Positions 1-7,868 of a DNA stretch of 37,060 nucleotides are shown piece after piece (positions within the stretch are counted from its first letter, which is position 1; every line of letters begins with the position of its first letter). The DNA lies in NCBI RefSeq assembly GCF_001905905.1, contig NZ_LIVT01000025.1, positions 1-37,060 of the forward strand, written 5' to 3'. Position numbers and translations under genes: made by a program. The notes beneath the pieces are model-generated. The model did not search any database and was not told the DNA's origin. It worked only from the letters and a program-made list of their open reading frames with translations. Origin of the DNA: Streptomyces sp. CB02366. GTDB lineage: Bacteria; Actinomycetota; Actinomycetes; Streptomycetales; Streptomycetaceae.

Positions 1-330
1 TCCCTTCGTTTCACTTCTTTTTCATCTTGCTGTCTTGCGTTTCCGACTCTATCAGACTCTTCCGTGTCCGATTCCCGGTCGAAGCGGGCCCTGCCTTTTC
101 GCTTTCCAGGTTCCCCGCTTCCGCGTTCTCCCTTTCCAGCGAGTCCCACGTTACCAGACTCTTTTTCGTTCCGTTTCCGGCCCGAATTCGATTTCCGGCG
201 ACCCGTGGAGTGGTCTTGCCTTTCGGCGGACCCGACTTTATCAGAGGTTCTGAGTCGGATTTCCCGTCCCTCTCGGGTCAGCTCCAGGCGCATGCGTGCG
301 CGCCGTGCTTCCCGTTCAGGCGGAGAGGTA
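1..330. repeat. Gene-free region with degenerate ~90-nt direct repeats
   Basis: No convincing gene is visible here. The stretch is pyrimidine-rich on the plus strand and less G+C-rich than the rest of the window. Three imperfect copies of a core resembling gactctatcaga occur at 45-56, 147-158 (cacgttaccaga) and 234-245 (gactttatcaga), so the spacing is about 102 and 87 nt. The first two copies are followed by similar blocks: a GATTyCCGG-type run and then TGCCTTT(T)CG. I infer a decayed tandem repeat or remnant of an accessory element just beyond the rnj terminator. Its function is unknown. Confidence 0.5.
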
Positions 331-336
331 AACGTA

Positions 337-380
337 CTGGAGCGGGGCTCCTCGATGCAAATCGAGGAGCCCCGCTCCAG
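337..380 (-). terminator. Rho-independent-type terminator of rnj
   Basis: A perfect 19-bp inverted repeat (337-355 with 362-380) with a 6-nt loop lies 19 nt past the rnj stop codon. There is no long U-tract, as is common in Streptomyces. It separates the rnj transcript from the repeat region at 1-330. Confidence 0.85.
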
Positions 381-398
381 GTCAGGCGCTCGTGAGGG

Positions 399-2084
399 TC
401 AGACCTCGACGACGACCGGAAGGATCATCGGACGCCGGCGGTAGGTGTCGGACACCCACTTGCCGACGACCCGGCGGACCATCTGCTGGAGCTGGTGGGG
501 CTCCATGACGCCGTCCTGCGCCGACTTGTCCAGGGCTTCCTGGATCTTCGGGGTGACGCCGACGAAGGCGTTGTCGTCGATGCCGGAGCCCCGCGCCTGG
601 ATGTGGGGGCCGCCCACGATCTTGCCGGAGGTGCTGTCGACCACGATGAACACCGAGATGATGCCCTCGTCACCGAGGATGCGACGGTCCTTGAGCGAGG
701 TCTCGGTGACGTCGCCGACGGAGAGGCCGTCCACGTAGACGTAACCGGCCTGGACCTTGCCGACGATCTTGGCCTTGCCGTCGATGAGATCGACGACCAC
801 GCCGTCCTCGGCGATGACGATGTGGTCCTTCGGCACGCCGGTGAGGGCGCCCAGTTCGGCGTTGGCCCGCAGGTGGCGCCATTCGCCGTGGACCGGCATC
901 AGGTTCTTCGGCTTGCAGATGTTGTAGAAGTACAGCAGCTCGCCGGCCGAGGCGTGGCCCGAGACGTGGACCTTGGCGTTGCCCTTGTGGACGACGTTGG
1001 CGCCCCAGCGGGTCAGGCCGTTGATCACGCGGTAGACCGCGTTCTCGTTGCCCGGGATCAGGGACGACGCGAGGATCACCGTGTCGCCCGGGACGATCCG
1101 GATCTGGTGGTCGCGGTTGGCCATCCGGGAGAGGGCCGCCATCGGCTCGCCCTGCGAACCCGTGCAGACCAGCACGACCTCGTCGTCCGGCAGGTCGTCG
1201 AGGGTCTTGACGTCGACGACCAGGCCGGCCGGGACCTTCAGATAACCGAGGTCACGGGCGATGCCCATGTTGCGGACCATCGAGCGGCCGACGAAGGCGA
1301 CCCGGCGGCCGTATTCGTGGGCGGCGTCCAGGATCTGCTGGATGCGGTGCACGTGGCTGGCGAAGCTCGCCACGATGATGCGCTTCTGGGCGTTGGCGAA
1401 CACCGTGCGCAGGACGTTGGAGATGTCCCGCTCCGGCGGCACGAAGCCGGGGACCTCGGCGTTCGTGGAGTCCGAGAGGAGGAGGTCGATGCCCTCCTCG
1501 CTGAGCCGGGCGAACGCGTGCAGGTCGGTGAGACGGCCGTCCAGCGGAAGCTGGTCCATCTTGAAGTCGCCGGTGGCCACGGCCAGGCCCGCGGGGGTGC
1601 GGATGGCGACGGCGAGGGCGTCCGGGATCGAGTGGTTGACCGCGATGAACTCGCAGTCGAAGACGCCGATGCGCTCGCGCTGGCCTTCCTGCACCTCCAG
1701 GGTGTAGGGGCGGATGCGGTGCTCCTGGAGCTTCGCCTCGATGAGCGCCAGCGTCAGCTTGGAACCGATGAGGGGGATGTCCGGCTTCAGGCGCAGCAGG
1801 TACGGGACACCACCGATGTGGTCCTCGTGGCCGTGCGTGAGGACGATGCCCTCGATGTCGTCCAGGCGGTCCCGGATCGTGGTGAAGTCCGGCAGGATCA
1901 GGTCGATGCCCGGCTGCTCCTCCTCGGGGAAGAGGACGCCGCAGTCGACGATGAGCAGGCGGCCGCCGTACTCGAAGACCGTCATGTTGCGGCCGATCTC
2001 GCCCAGGCCGCCGAGCGGGGTGACCCGCAGGGCGCCCTTCGGGAGCTTCGGCGGGGTACCGAGTTCAGGATGCGGATGACTCAA
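399..2084 (-). CDS. rnj: Ribonuclease J
   Basis: RNase J is a zinc-dependent endo- and 5'-to-3' exoribonuclease of the metallo-beta-lactamase/beta-CASP family, acting in cytosolic mRNA turnover and rRNA maturation. The 561-residue length is usual for the family. The metal-binding motif is T83-HGHEDH-89 (H84, H86, D88, H89) and the beta-CASP region follows in the middle of the chain. The start codon is TTG at 2084-2082, preceded by AAGGAG at 2096-2091 with a 6-nt spacer; no ATG or GTG fits as well. dapA lies upstream on the same strand, 172 nt away, as in other actinobacteria (dapA-rnj synteny is known from mycobacteria). A stem-loop (2102-2134) lies just before the ribosome site and a strong terminator follows the gene. 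Confidence 0.95.
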   Translation of the reverse strand: MSHPHPELGTPPKLPKGALRVTPLGGLGEIGRNMTVFEYGGRLLIVDCGVLFPEEEQPGIDLILPDFTTIRDRLDDIEGIVLTHGHEDHIGGVPYLLRLKPDIPLIGSKLTLALIEAKLQEHRIRPYTLEVQEGQRERIGVFDCEFIAVNHSIPDALAVAIRTPAGLAVATGDFKMDQLPLDGRLTDLHAFARLSEEGIDLLLSDSTNAEVPGFVPPERDISNVLRTVFANAQKRIIVASFASHVHRIQQILDAAHEYGRRVAFVGRSMVRNMGIARDLGYLKVPAGLVVDVKTLDDLPDDEVVLVCTGSQGEPMAALSRMANRDHQIRIVPGDTVILASSLIPGNENAVYRVINGLTRWGANVVHKGNAKVHVSGHASAGELLYFYNICKPKNLMPVHGEWRHLRANAELGALTGVPKDHIVIAEDGVVVDLIDGKAKIVGKVQAGYVYVDGLSVGDVTETSLKDRRILGDEGIISVFIVVDSTSGKIVGGPHIQARGSGIDDNAFVGVTPKIQEALDKSAQDGVMEPHQLQQMVRRVVGKWVSDTYRRRPMILPVVVEV

Positions 2085-2101
2085 AAGACTCTCCTTACCA
2101 C

Positions 2102-2134
2102 GCGCGCCACGTACCGCTGAGGCACGTGGCGCGC
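2102..2134 (-). promoter_or_regulatory. Stem-loop directly upstream of the rnj ribosome-binding site
   Basis: A perfect 11-bp inverted repeat (2102-2112 with 2124-2134, 11-nt loop) ends only 5 nt before the AAGGAG of rnj. It could terminate dapA transcription, or it could be a leader structure affecting rnj translation or decay. I see no clear promoter between dapA and rnj, so a leader element in a dapA-rnj transcript is possible. Confidence 0.6.
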
Positions 2135-2256
2135 ATGTCGTTCGTGCACTTGCTGTTGTCTTGGGTGCTGCTCGATGCGAGTCGCCTCGCGTGTTCAGTT
2201 GTGAAGTCCGTGCTGCTCGCGGTGGCCGCGAGGCGGGTGCTCGAAGAGGTCCGTGC

Positions 2257-3156
2257 TCAGAGCTGTACCCCGCCGGCGGCGAGATCGATCTTGAGCTGGG
2301 CCGTCTCCTGAGCGCTGAGCTCCACCAGCGGGAGACGCAGCGGCCCGGCCGGAAGACCCTGGAGGGTCAGGGCGGCCTTCGTGGTGATGACGCCCTGGGT
2401 GCGGAACATGCCGGTGAAGACCGGGAGCAGCTTCTGGTGGATCTCGGTGGCCTTCTGGACGTCGCCCCCCAGGTGCGCCTCGATGAGCGCGCACAGGTCG
2501 GGGGTCACCACGTGGCCGACCACGGAGACGAAGCCGACCGCGCCGACCGACAGGAGCGGCAGGTTGAGCATGTCGTCGCCGGAGTACCAGGCGAGCCCGG
2601 ACTCGGCGATGGCCCAGCTGGCGCGGCCCAGGTCGCCCTTGGCGTCCTTGTTCGCGACGATCCGCGGGTGGTCGGCGAGCCGGACGAGGGTCTCGGTGTC
2701 GATCGGCACCCCGCTGCGGCCGGGGATGTCGTACAGCATGACGGGCAGGCCGGTGGAGTCGGCGATGGCCGTGAAGTGCCGCAGCAGGCCCTCCTGCGGG
2801 GGCTTGTTGTAGTACGGCGTCACCGCGAGCAGGCCGTGGGCGCCGCTGCGCTCGGCCGTCCGCGCGAGCTCGACGCTGTGGCGGGTGTCGTTGGTGCCGA
2901 TGCCGGCGATGACGTGTGCGCGGTCGCCGACCGCTTCGAGCACCGCTCGTACGAGCTGGTCCTTCTCCGCGTCACTGGTGGTCGGGGACTCACCGGTGGT
3001 GCCGTTGACGACCAAGCCGTCATTGCCTGCGTCCACCAGGTGGGCGGCGAGCCGCTGGGCGCCGTCGAGGTCGAGAGCGCCGTCCGCCGTGAAGGGCGTG
3101 GCCATAGCGGTGAGGACCCGCCCGAAGGGGGTCTGCGGAGTGGAGATCGGAGCCAT
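2257..3156 (-). CDS. dapA: 4-hydroxy-tetrahydrodipicolinate synthase
   Basis: DapA condenses pyruvate with aspartate semialdehyde in the first committed step of the diaminopimelate/lysine pathway, in the cytosol. The 299-residue chain is a complete class I aldolase TIM barrel. Landmarks are NGTTGES (51-57), the TPYYNKP strand (113-119), catalytic-type Y142 in YDIPGRSG, and the Schiff-base lysine K170 in VANKDAKGD. I chose the ATG at 3156; a GTG three codons upstream (3165) is the alternative, and neither has a strong ribosome site. DapB, a later enzyme of the same pathway, is encoded about 2.5 kb away on the same strand in another operon. Its predicted promoter lies at 3266-3295. Confidence 0.95.
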   Translation of the reverse strand: MAPISTPQTPFGRVLTAMATPFTADGALDLDGAQRLAAHLVDAGNDGLVVNGTTGESPTTSDAEKDQLVRAVLEAVGDRAHVIAGIGTNDTRHSVELARTAERSGAHGLLAVTPYYNKPPQEGLLRHFTAIADSTGLPVMLYDIPGRSGVPIDTETLVRLADHPRIVANKDAKGDLGRASWAIAESGLAWYSGDDMLNLPLLSVGAVGFVSVVGHVVTPDLCALIEAHLGGDVQKATEIHQKLLPVFTGMFRTQGVITTKAALTLQGLPAGPLRLPLVELSAQETAQLKIDLAAGGVQL

Positions 3157-3216
3157 GGGTACCACGCTACTCGCTGCTCACCGCGCGGGGTCCCCTCGGG
3201 GGACGGGGAAGAGGAG

Positions 3217-3254
3217 CCCGGCACTGCCTGCTCGGGGGTTCAAGCAGTGCCGGG
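3217..3254 (-). terminator. Stem-loop between thyX and dapA
   Basis: A perfect 11-bp inverted repeat (cccggcactgc at 3217-3227, complement at 3244-3254) with a 16-nt loop lies 53 nt past the thyX stop. It is a likely thyX terminator. If the dapA promoter at 3266-3295 is real, the same structure forms the first ~40 nt of the dapA leader RNA. Confidence 0.7.
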
Positions 3255-3265
3255 TCCGTTTGATC

Positions 3266-3295
3266 AGCCTAGATGAACTTCTCGAAACGTCGCAA
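3266..3295 (-). promoter_or_regulatory. Predicted dapA promoter
   Basis: On the minus strand, TTGCGA (3295-3290) is followed after exactly 18 nt by TAGGCT (3271-3266). This is close to the Streptomyces vegetative consensus TTGACR-N16/18-TAGRRT. Transcription would begin near 3259 and give a leader of about 100 nt. Confidence 0.5.
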
Positions 3296-3307
3296 TACGG
3301 ACACCGC

Positions 3308-4045
3308 TTATGGGGCGACCCGTCCGTTTTTGTTGAAGGCGGCATGAGTGAGCGGCATGAGCTGCTCCCAGTGGGCTTCCATCTGCTCGCCGACCATCTC
3401 GATCTCGCGTTGCGGGAAGGACGGGACCTTCGCCAGCTCGTGCTGGGTGCGCAGGCCGAGGAAGTGCATCAGCGAGCGCGCGTTGCAGGTGGCGTACATC
3501 GAGGAGAAGAGGCCGACGGGCAGGACGGCGCGGGCGACCTCGCGGGCCACGCCCTTCGCCAGCATCTCCTGGTACGCGTCGTAGGAGGCCCGGTAGGACT
3601 CCTCCATGGCGCGGGTGGCGACGTCGTACTGCTCCTCGGTGCCCTGGACGAACTCGTACTTGCCGGGGCGGCCCTGCTGGACCAGTTTGCGGGAGGTTCC
3701 GGGGACGTAGAAGACCGGCTCCAGCTCCCTGTAGCGGCCCGATTCCTCGTTGTACGACCAGCCGACGCGGTGCCGCATGAACTCGCGGAAGACGAAGATC
3801 GGGGCGCTGATGAAGAACGTCATCGAGTTGTGCTCGAACGGGCTGCCGTGCCGGTCCCGCATGAGGTAGTTGATGAGCCCCTTGGAGCGCTCGGGGTCCT
3901 TGGTGACCTCCTGGAGCGACTGCTCGCCGGCGGTGGAGACCCGCGCGGCGAACAGCACGTCCGCGTCGCGCGCGTCGCTCTTCACCAGCTCGACGGTGAC
4001 ATCGCTGCGGAAGTGGGGCTTTGCGGGTTCGGGAGTGTCGGTCAC
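3308..4045 (-). CDS. thyX: Flavin-dependent thymidylate synthase
   Basis: ThyX methylates dUMP to dTMP using methylenetetrahydrofolate, NADPH and FAD, and works as a homotetramer. The 245-residue chain has the ThyX signature at 91-104 (RHR, eight residues, then S102-G-R), a one-residue longer form of the usual RHRx7S. The frame is open further upstream to 4234, but the GTG at 4045 is preferred. It has a GGAAGGA ribosome site 9 nt upstream, and the protein then starts at a normal family position (MTDTPEPAKPHFRSD). The stop is TAA. The gene lies just upstream of dapA, separated by a hairpin and a dapA promoter. Confidence 0.95.
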   Translation of the reverse strand: MTDTPEPAKPHFRSDVTVELVKSDARDADVLFAARVSTAGEQSLQEVTKDPERSKGLINYLMRDRHGSPFEHNSMTFFISAPIFVFREFMRHRVGWSYNEESGRYRELEPVFYVPGTSRKLVQQGRPGKYEFVQGTEEQYDVATRAMEESYRASYDAYQEMLAKGVAREVARAVLPVGLFSSMYATCNARSLMHFLGLRTQHELAKVPSFPQREIEMVGEQMEAHWEQLMPLTHAAFNKNGRVAP

Positions 4046-4263
4046 CGACAGGGGTCCTTCCAGGGACGGCGCGGGGAGGCCCGAGGGCATCGCTCGGGCG
4101 GCGACCACTTTACGGGCCGGGCGGGGGAGGCATGCCGGCGGCGGCCTCGGGCAGCCGTTCGTGGAGTCTCCGCAACAAGTACGGCGATTCGGGCACCGAT
4201 CCGGCCGTTCGTACGTCTGACTCATTAGCAGCACCCGCCACAGAGATCAAGGAGAGTTTCCTC

Positions 4264-4503
4264 ATGTTCCGCCGGCGTGAATCCGTCCCGTTCTCGTTCG
4301 TCGCCGAGTCCGAGCGGTTCCGCAGTAATGTCACTCCCCCGCCCGCCGCCCGCGCCACCGTTCCCGAACTTCTGGGGCGGTCCCTCGTCGGACTGACCGT
4401 GGTCGCCGGTCTCGTGGGCTCCCTGCTGCTGGGACTCCCGGCGCTCGACTCCGGGCCGGCCGCGGACCAGGGCAAGCAGTCCACCGCGTCACAGGGCCGC
4501 TGA
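4264..4503 (+). CDS. Small single-pass membrane protein, unknown function
   Basis: I do not recognise a family for this 79-residue protein. It starts at ATG 4264 behind a strong AAGGAGAG site. It has a basic N-terminus (MFRRRES), a proline-rich stretch (25-35), one hydrophobic helix (about 39-60) and a short polar tail. The orientation (positive residues first) suggests the N-terminus is inside. It is divergent from thyX and 94 nt upstream of the PH-like membrane protein gene on the same strand, so the two may share a transcript. The ribosome site and codon bias support a real gene; the function is not inferable from sequence. Confidence 0.7.
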   Translation: MFRRRESVPFSFVAESERFRSNVTPPPAARATVPELLGRSLVGLTVVAGLVGSLLLGLPALDSGPAADQGKQSTASQGR

Positions 4504-4597
4504 CTCGTACGGACCCCCTGGGGTGGTCGGGTCGGTGGCCCGCTCGGTAGCCTCACCGGGCACAGCAATCGAGCGTGCTTGTGAGTGAGGATGAGTC

Positions 4598-5149
4598 GTG
4601 CCCCTGCCCTTCCTGACGGCCGACCGCGCATTCGACGCGAGCGCGGAGGACGTCGCGCTGCCGTTCGACGACCACGACAGCTGGCGGCGGCCCTACCGCC
4701 CCGGTCCGTGGCGGGTCGCGGCGGCGGCCACCCTGTTGTTGCTGGCCTCGTTCGTTCTGCTCGCGGCCATGATCATCGGAGTGGCCGGAGCCGCTTCGGG
4801 CGTCACCGTCTGTCTGGTCCTGGCCGGTGCGGTGATCGCCGCCGCTCTGCGGCTGTTGCGGGTCGGCGCGTGGGTCAGCCGTCACGGTGTCCGGCGCGTC
4901 GGCTTCTTCCGGACCACCACGGTGGCCTGGAGCGACGCGTCGGCGGTCCGTACGGTCCAGCAGCCCGTGAAGTGGATGGGGTTCCCCCGTACGGTCCAGG
5001 GCCAGGCGCTCGTCGTGGTCAGGCGCAACGGTGAGACGCTGCCGCCGCTGACCAGCGACCACAACGCGGACTTCCTCGGGCGCGAGGAGGCCTTCGAGCG
5101 GGCCACGGACGCGGTGGAGGCCTGGGCGGACGAGTACCAGCAGGGCTGA
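4598..5149 (+). CDS. PH-like domain membrane protein
   Basis: This 183-residue protein has two adjacent transmembrane helices (about 38-63 and 67-88). A cytosolic beta-rich domain follows (about 92-165) that looks like the bacterial PH (bPH-type) domains of actinobacterial membrane proteins: SRHGVRRVGFFRTTTVAWSD and a VVVRRNGE strand. The start is GTG 4598, with GAGG seven nt upstream; an in-frame ATG is not available nearby. Such proteins are usually annotated as conserved hypothetical membrane proteins, and the substrate or partner is unknown. The gene converges on the minus-strand gene at 5229 and shares a strong bidirectional terminator with it. Confidence 0.8.
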   Translation: MPLPFLTADRAFDASAEDVALPFDDHDSWRRPYRPGPWRVAAAATLLLLASFVLLAAMIIGVAGAASGVTVCLVLAGAVIAAALRLLRVGAWVSRHGVRRVGFFRTTTVAWSDASAVRTVQQPVKWMGFPRTVQGQALVVVRRNGETLPPLTSDHNADFLGREEAFERATDAVEAWADEYQQG

Positions 5150-5163
5150 GCCCGCCGTTTCCA

Positions 5164-5207
5164 CACAGGTGAGCCCGGGGCCCGCGGAGGCCCCGGGCTC
5201 ACCTGTG
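5164..5207. terminator. Bidirectional terminator between convergent genes
   Basis: A perfect 17-bp inverted repeat (5164-5180 with 5191-5207, 10-nt loop) sits between the stop codons of the genes ending at 5149 (+) and 5229 (-). It can serve both strands. Confidence 0.9.
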
Positions 5208-5228
5208 CGTGATGACGCGAAGACGTGG

Positions 5229-5693
5229 TCAGACGCCGGCCGGGCTCGACGGCGTGGCCGCCGCGTGCAGGGCGATCGCCCGCTGCATCGCCTTGCGGGC
5301 CCGCGGGGTGTCCCGGGCGTCCTGGTAGGCGACCGCCAGCCGGAACCAGGCCCGCCAGTCGTCCGGGGCGTCCTCGGCCTCCTCCCGGCGCTTGGCGAAG
5401 ACCGCGTCGGCGGCGTCCCGGTCGATCCGGCCGGACGGCGTGCGGGCCAGGTCGTCGACCGGCAGGCCGCCCTCGGCGTCCAACTCCGCCGCCAGGGCGT
5501 TGGCGCGGCGGACGAACCGCGTGTTCTTCCAGAGGAACCAGACGCCGATCACCGGCAGGATCAGCACGGCGACGCCGAACACGACGGTGATCCACGTGCC
5601 GTGCCGGATGAGCATCAGGCCGCGGCTGCCGACCAGGACGAAGTAGAAGACCAGGACGGCGGCCGTGACGATGTAGGTGATCTTTGCGCGCAT
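5229..5693 (-). CDS. Conserved membrane protein with TPR-like C-terminus
   Basis: The 154-residue protein has two hydrophobic helices (about 5-28 and 33-54) and a soluble helical tail. The region RAWFRLAVAYQDARDTPRARKAMQRAI (about 117-143) resembles a single tetratricopeptide repeat. It starts at ATG 5693, 11 nt after the dapB stop, and so is probably cotranscribed with dapB. The ribosome site is weak, which suggests translational coupling. Its role is unknown; a scaffold function for the membrane or envelope is only a guess from the fold. Confidence 0.8.
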   Translation of the reverse strand: MRAKITYIVTAAVLVFYFVLVGSRGLMLIRHGTWITVVFGVAVLILPVIGVWFLWKNTRFVRRANALAAELDAEGGLPVDDLARTPSGRIDRDAADAVFAKRREEAEDAPDDWRAWFRLAVAYQDARDTPRARKAMQRAIALHAAATPSSPAGV

Positions 5694-5704
5694 GGTGGGC
5701 TCAG

Positions 5705-6457
5705 TCAGTTCAGGTCGAGGAAGTGTTCCAGGCCGAACGTGAGGCCGGGAGTGGTCACCACGCGGCGGACGCCGAGCAGGATGCCCGGCATGAAGCTGCT
5801 GTGGTGGAGGGAGTCGTGGCGGATGGTGAGGGTCTCGCCCTCGCCGCCGAGCAGCACTTCCTGGTGGGCCAGCAGCCCCCGGAGCCGGATGGCGTGGACG
5901 GGGACGCCGTCCACGTCCGCGCCGCGCGCGCCGTCCAGGGCGGTGGCGGTGGCGTCCGGCTGGGGCGCGCTGCCGGCTTCGGCGCGGGCCGCCGCGATGA
6001 GCTGGGCGGTGCGGGTGGCGGTGCCGGAGGGGGCGTCGACCTTGTTCGGGTGGTGCAGCTCGACGACCTCGACGGATTCGAAGTACCGGGCGGCCCGCTC
6101 CGCGAACTTCATAGTCAGGACCGCGCCGATGGAGAAGTTCGGGGCGATCAGGACGCCGGTCCCCGAGGAACCGTCCAGCCAGGTGGTCAGCTGCGCGAGC
6201 CGTTCGTCGGTCCAGCCCGTGGTGCCGACGACGGCGTGGATGCCGTGCCGGACGCAGAAGTCGAGGTTGCCCATCACCGATGCGGGGGTGGTCAGCTCGA
6301 CGGCTACCTGGGCGCCCGCATCGGCGAGGGCCTCCAGCTTGTCGCCCCGGCCCAGGGCCGCCACCAGCTCCAGGTCGTCGGCGGCCTCGACGGCCCGTAC
6401 GGCCTCGGAGCCGATCCGGCCCCGGGCGCCGAGAACGGCTACGCGCAGCTTGCTCAT
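5705..6457 (-). CDS. dapB: 4-hydroxy-tetrahydrodipicolinate reductase
   Basis: DapB reduces the DapA product with NAD(P)H in the diaminopimelate/lysine pathway. The 250-residue protein begins with a Rossmann nucleotide-binding loop (VLGARGRIGSEA, about 8-19). The family signature HHPNKVDAPSGTA is present in the middle and the characteristic C-terminus GLEHFLDLN is intact. The start ATG 6457 has AAGGA six nt upstream. The gene follows the M16 peptidase gene by 31 nt and precedes the small membrane protein gene by 11 nt. It belongs to the pnp-peptidase-dapB series, the order also known from mycobacteria. Confidence 0.96.
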   Translation of the reverse strand: MSKLRVAVLGARGRIGSEAVRAVEAADDLELVAALGRGDKLEALADAGAQVAVELTTPASVMGNLDFCVRHGIHAVVGTTGWTDERLAQLTTWLDGSSGTGVLIAPNFSIGAVLTMKFAERAARYFESVEVVELHHPNKVDAPSGTATRTAQLIAAARAEAGSAPQPDATATALDGARGADVDGVPVHAIRLRGLLAHQEVLLGGEGETLTIRHDSLHHSSFMPGILLGVRRVVTTPGLTFGLEHFLDLN

Positions 6458-6488
6458 CGTGATTCCTTAAGGGGTGCGAGCGGTTCGG

Positions 6489-7868
6489 TCAGGAGACCGC
6501 TTCGTGGAGGCGGTCCGCCTGCTTGTCCTTGAGCGGGCCGATGACCGAGAGCGAGGGGCGGTGGGCGAGGAGTTCGCCCGCCACCTGCCGTACGTCGTCG
6601 GGGGTGACCTCCGCTATCCGCCCGAGCATGTCGTCCACCGACATCTGCTCGCCCCAGCACAGTTCGCTCTTGCCGATACGGTTCATCAGCGCGCCGGTGT
6701 CCTCCAGGCCGAGGACGGTGGAGCCGGAGAGCTGCCCGACGGCGCGGGCGACCTCGTCGTCGTCCAGGCCGTGCGTGGCGACCCGGTCCAGCTCGTCGCG
6801 GCAGATCTTCAGCACGTCGTGGACCTGGCTGGGCCGGCAGCCCGCGTAGACGCCGAAGAGGCCGCAGTCGGCGAAGCCGGAGGTGTACGAGTACACGCTG
6901 TAGGCCAGGCCGCGCTTCTCCCGCACCTCCTGGAAGAGGCGGGAGCTCATACCGCCGCCGAGTGCGGTGTTCAGGACGCCGAGCGCCCAGCGCCGGTCGT
7001 CGGTGCGGGCGAGGCCGGGCATGCCGAGGACCACATGGGCCTGCTCGGTCCTGCGGTTCAGCAGCTCGACCTTGCCGGCGGTGCGCAGAGTGCGGGAGCC
7101 CTCGCGGGGCGCCATGGGGGCGGCGTCGTGACGGGAGAGGGCGCCGGCCTTCTCGAAGGCGCGGCGCACCTGGCGTACGACCGTGGCGTGGTCGACGTTG
7201 CCCGCGGCGGCGACGACCAGGTGCGTGGGGTCGTAGTGCTTCTTGTAGAAGCGGGCGATCTGGCCGCGGTTCAGCGCGTTGATCGTGTCGACGGTGCCGA
7301 GGACCGGGCGGCCGAGGGGGGTGTCGCCGAGCATGGTGTGCGCGAACAGGTCGTGCACGCAGTCGCCCGGGTCGTCCTCGGTCATCGCGATCTCCTCAAG
7401 GATGACGCCGCGCTCGGCGTCGACGTCCTCGGGGGCGATCAGCGAACCGGTCAGCATGTCGCAGACGACGTCGATGGCCAGCGGCAGGTCGGTGTCCAGG
7501 ACCCGCGCGTAGTAGCAGGTGTACTCCTTCGCCGTGAAGGCGTTCATCTCGCCGCCGACCGCGTCGATCGCGGAGGAGATGTCGAGGGCGGTGCGCTTGG
7601 CGGTGCCCTTGAAGAGGAGGTGTTCGAGGTAGTGGGTCGCGCCGTTCAGGGCGGGCGTCTCGTCGCGGGAGCCGACGCCCGCCCAGATGCCGAAGGTGGC
7701 GGACCGGACGGAGGGCAGGGTCTCGGTGACGATGCGCAGGCCGCCGGGGAGGACGGTCCGGCGGACGGTTCCGATGCCGTTGCTGCCCGGCAGAAGCGTT
7801 TGGGTACGGGCGACGGCCCGCCCCTTGGAGGAGGGGCGGGCCGTCGTCGCGGAACTACGGGACGTCAC
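6489..7868 (-). CDS. pepR: M16 family zinc metallopeptidase (PepR-type)
   Basis: This is a processing-peptidase-like zinc protease of 459 residues. The inverted zinc motif HxxEH is at 79-83 (HYLEH), and the distal ligand glutamate is E158 or E159 in ERGVILEEI. The C-terminal half is the inactive M16 lobe. It starts with GTG 7868, overlapping the pnp stop by 4 bp (GTGA), so translation is likely coupled to pnp. This pairing with pnp is conserved in actinobacteria (pepR next to gpsI in M. tuberculosis). The physiological substrate is not established. The first ~30 residues are low-complexity and may be a poorly conserved extension. Confidence 0.93.
   Translation of the reverse strand: MTSRSSATTARPSSKGRAVARTQTLLPGSNGIGTVRRTVLPGGLRIVTETLPSVRSATFGIWAGVGSRDETPALNGATHYLEHLLFKGTAKRTALDISSAIDAVGGEMNAFTAKEYTCYYARVLDTDLPLAIDVVCDMLTGSLIAPEDVDAERGVILEEIAMTEDDPGDCVHDLFAHTMLGDTPLGRPVLGTVDTINALNRGQIARFYKKHYDPTHLVVAAAGNVDHATVVRQVRRAFEKAGALSRHDAAPMAPREGSRTLRTAGKVELLNRRTEQAHVVLGMPGLARTDDRRWALGVLNTALGGGMSSRLFQEVREKRGLAYSVYSYTSGFADCGLFGVYAGCRPSQVHDVLKICRDELDRVATHGLDDDEVARAVGQLSGSTVLGLEDTGALMNRIGKSELCWGEQMSVDDMLGRIAEVTPDDVRQVAGELLAHRPSLSVIGPLKDKQADRLHEAVS

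Noticed and set aside
495..2120. A 541-residue open frame opposite rnj
   Set aside because: It is antisense to a certain RNase J gene, and its acidic, Val/Asp/Arg-heavy composition is typical of a shadow frame in high-G+C DNA.
4046..4234. A 63-residue N-terminal extension of ThyX
   Set aside because: The sequence is low-complexity Arg/Pro/Cys, and a good ribosome site directs initiation at GTG 4045.
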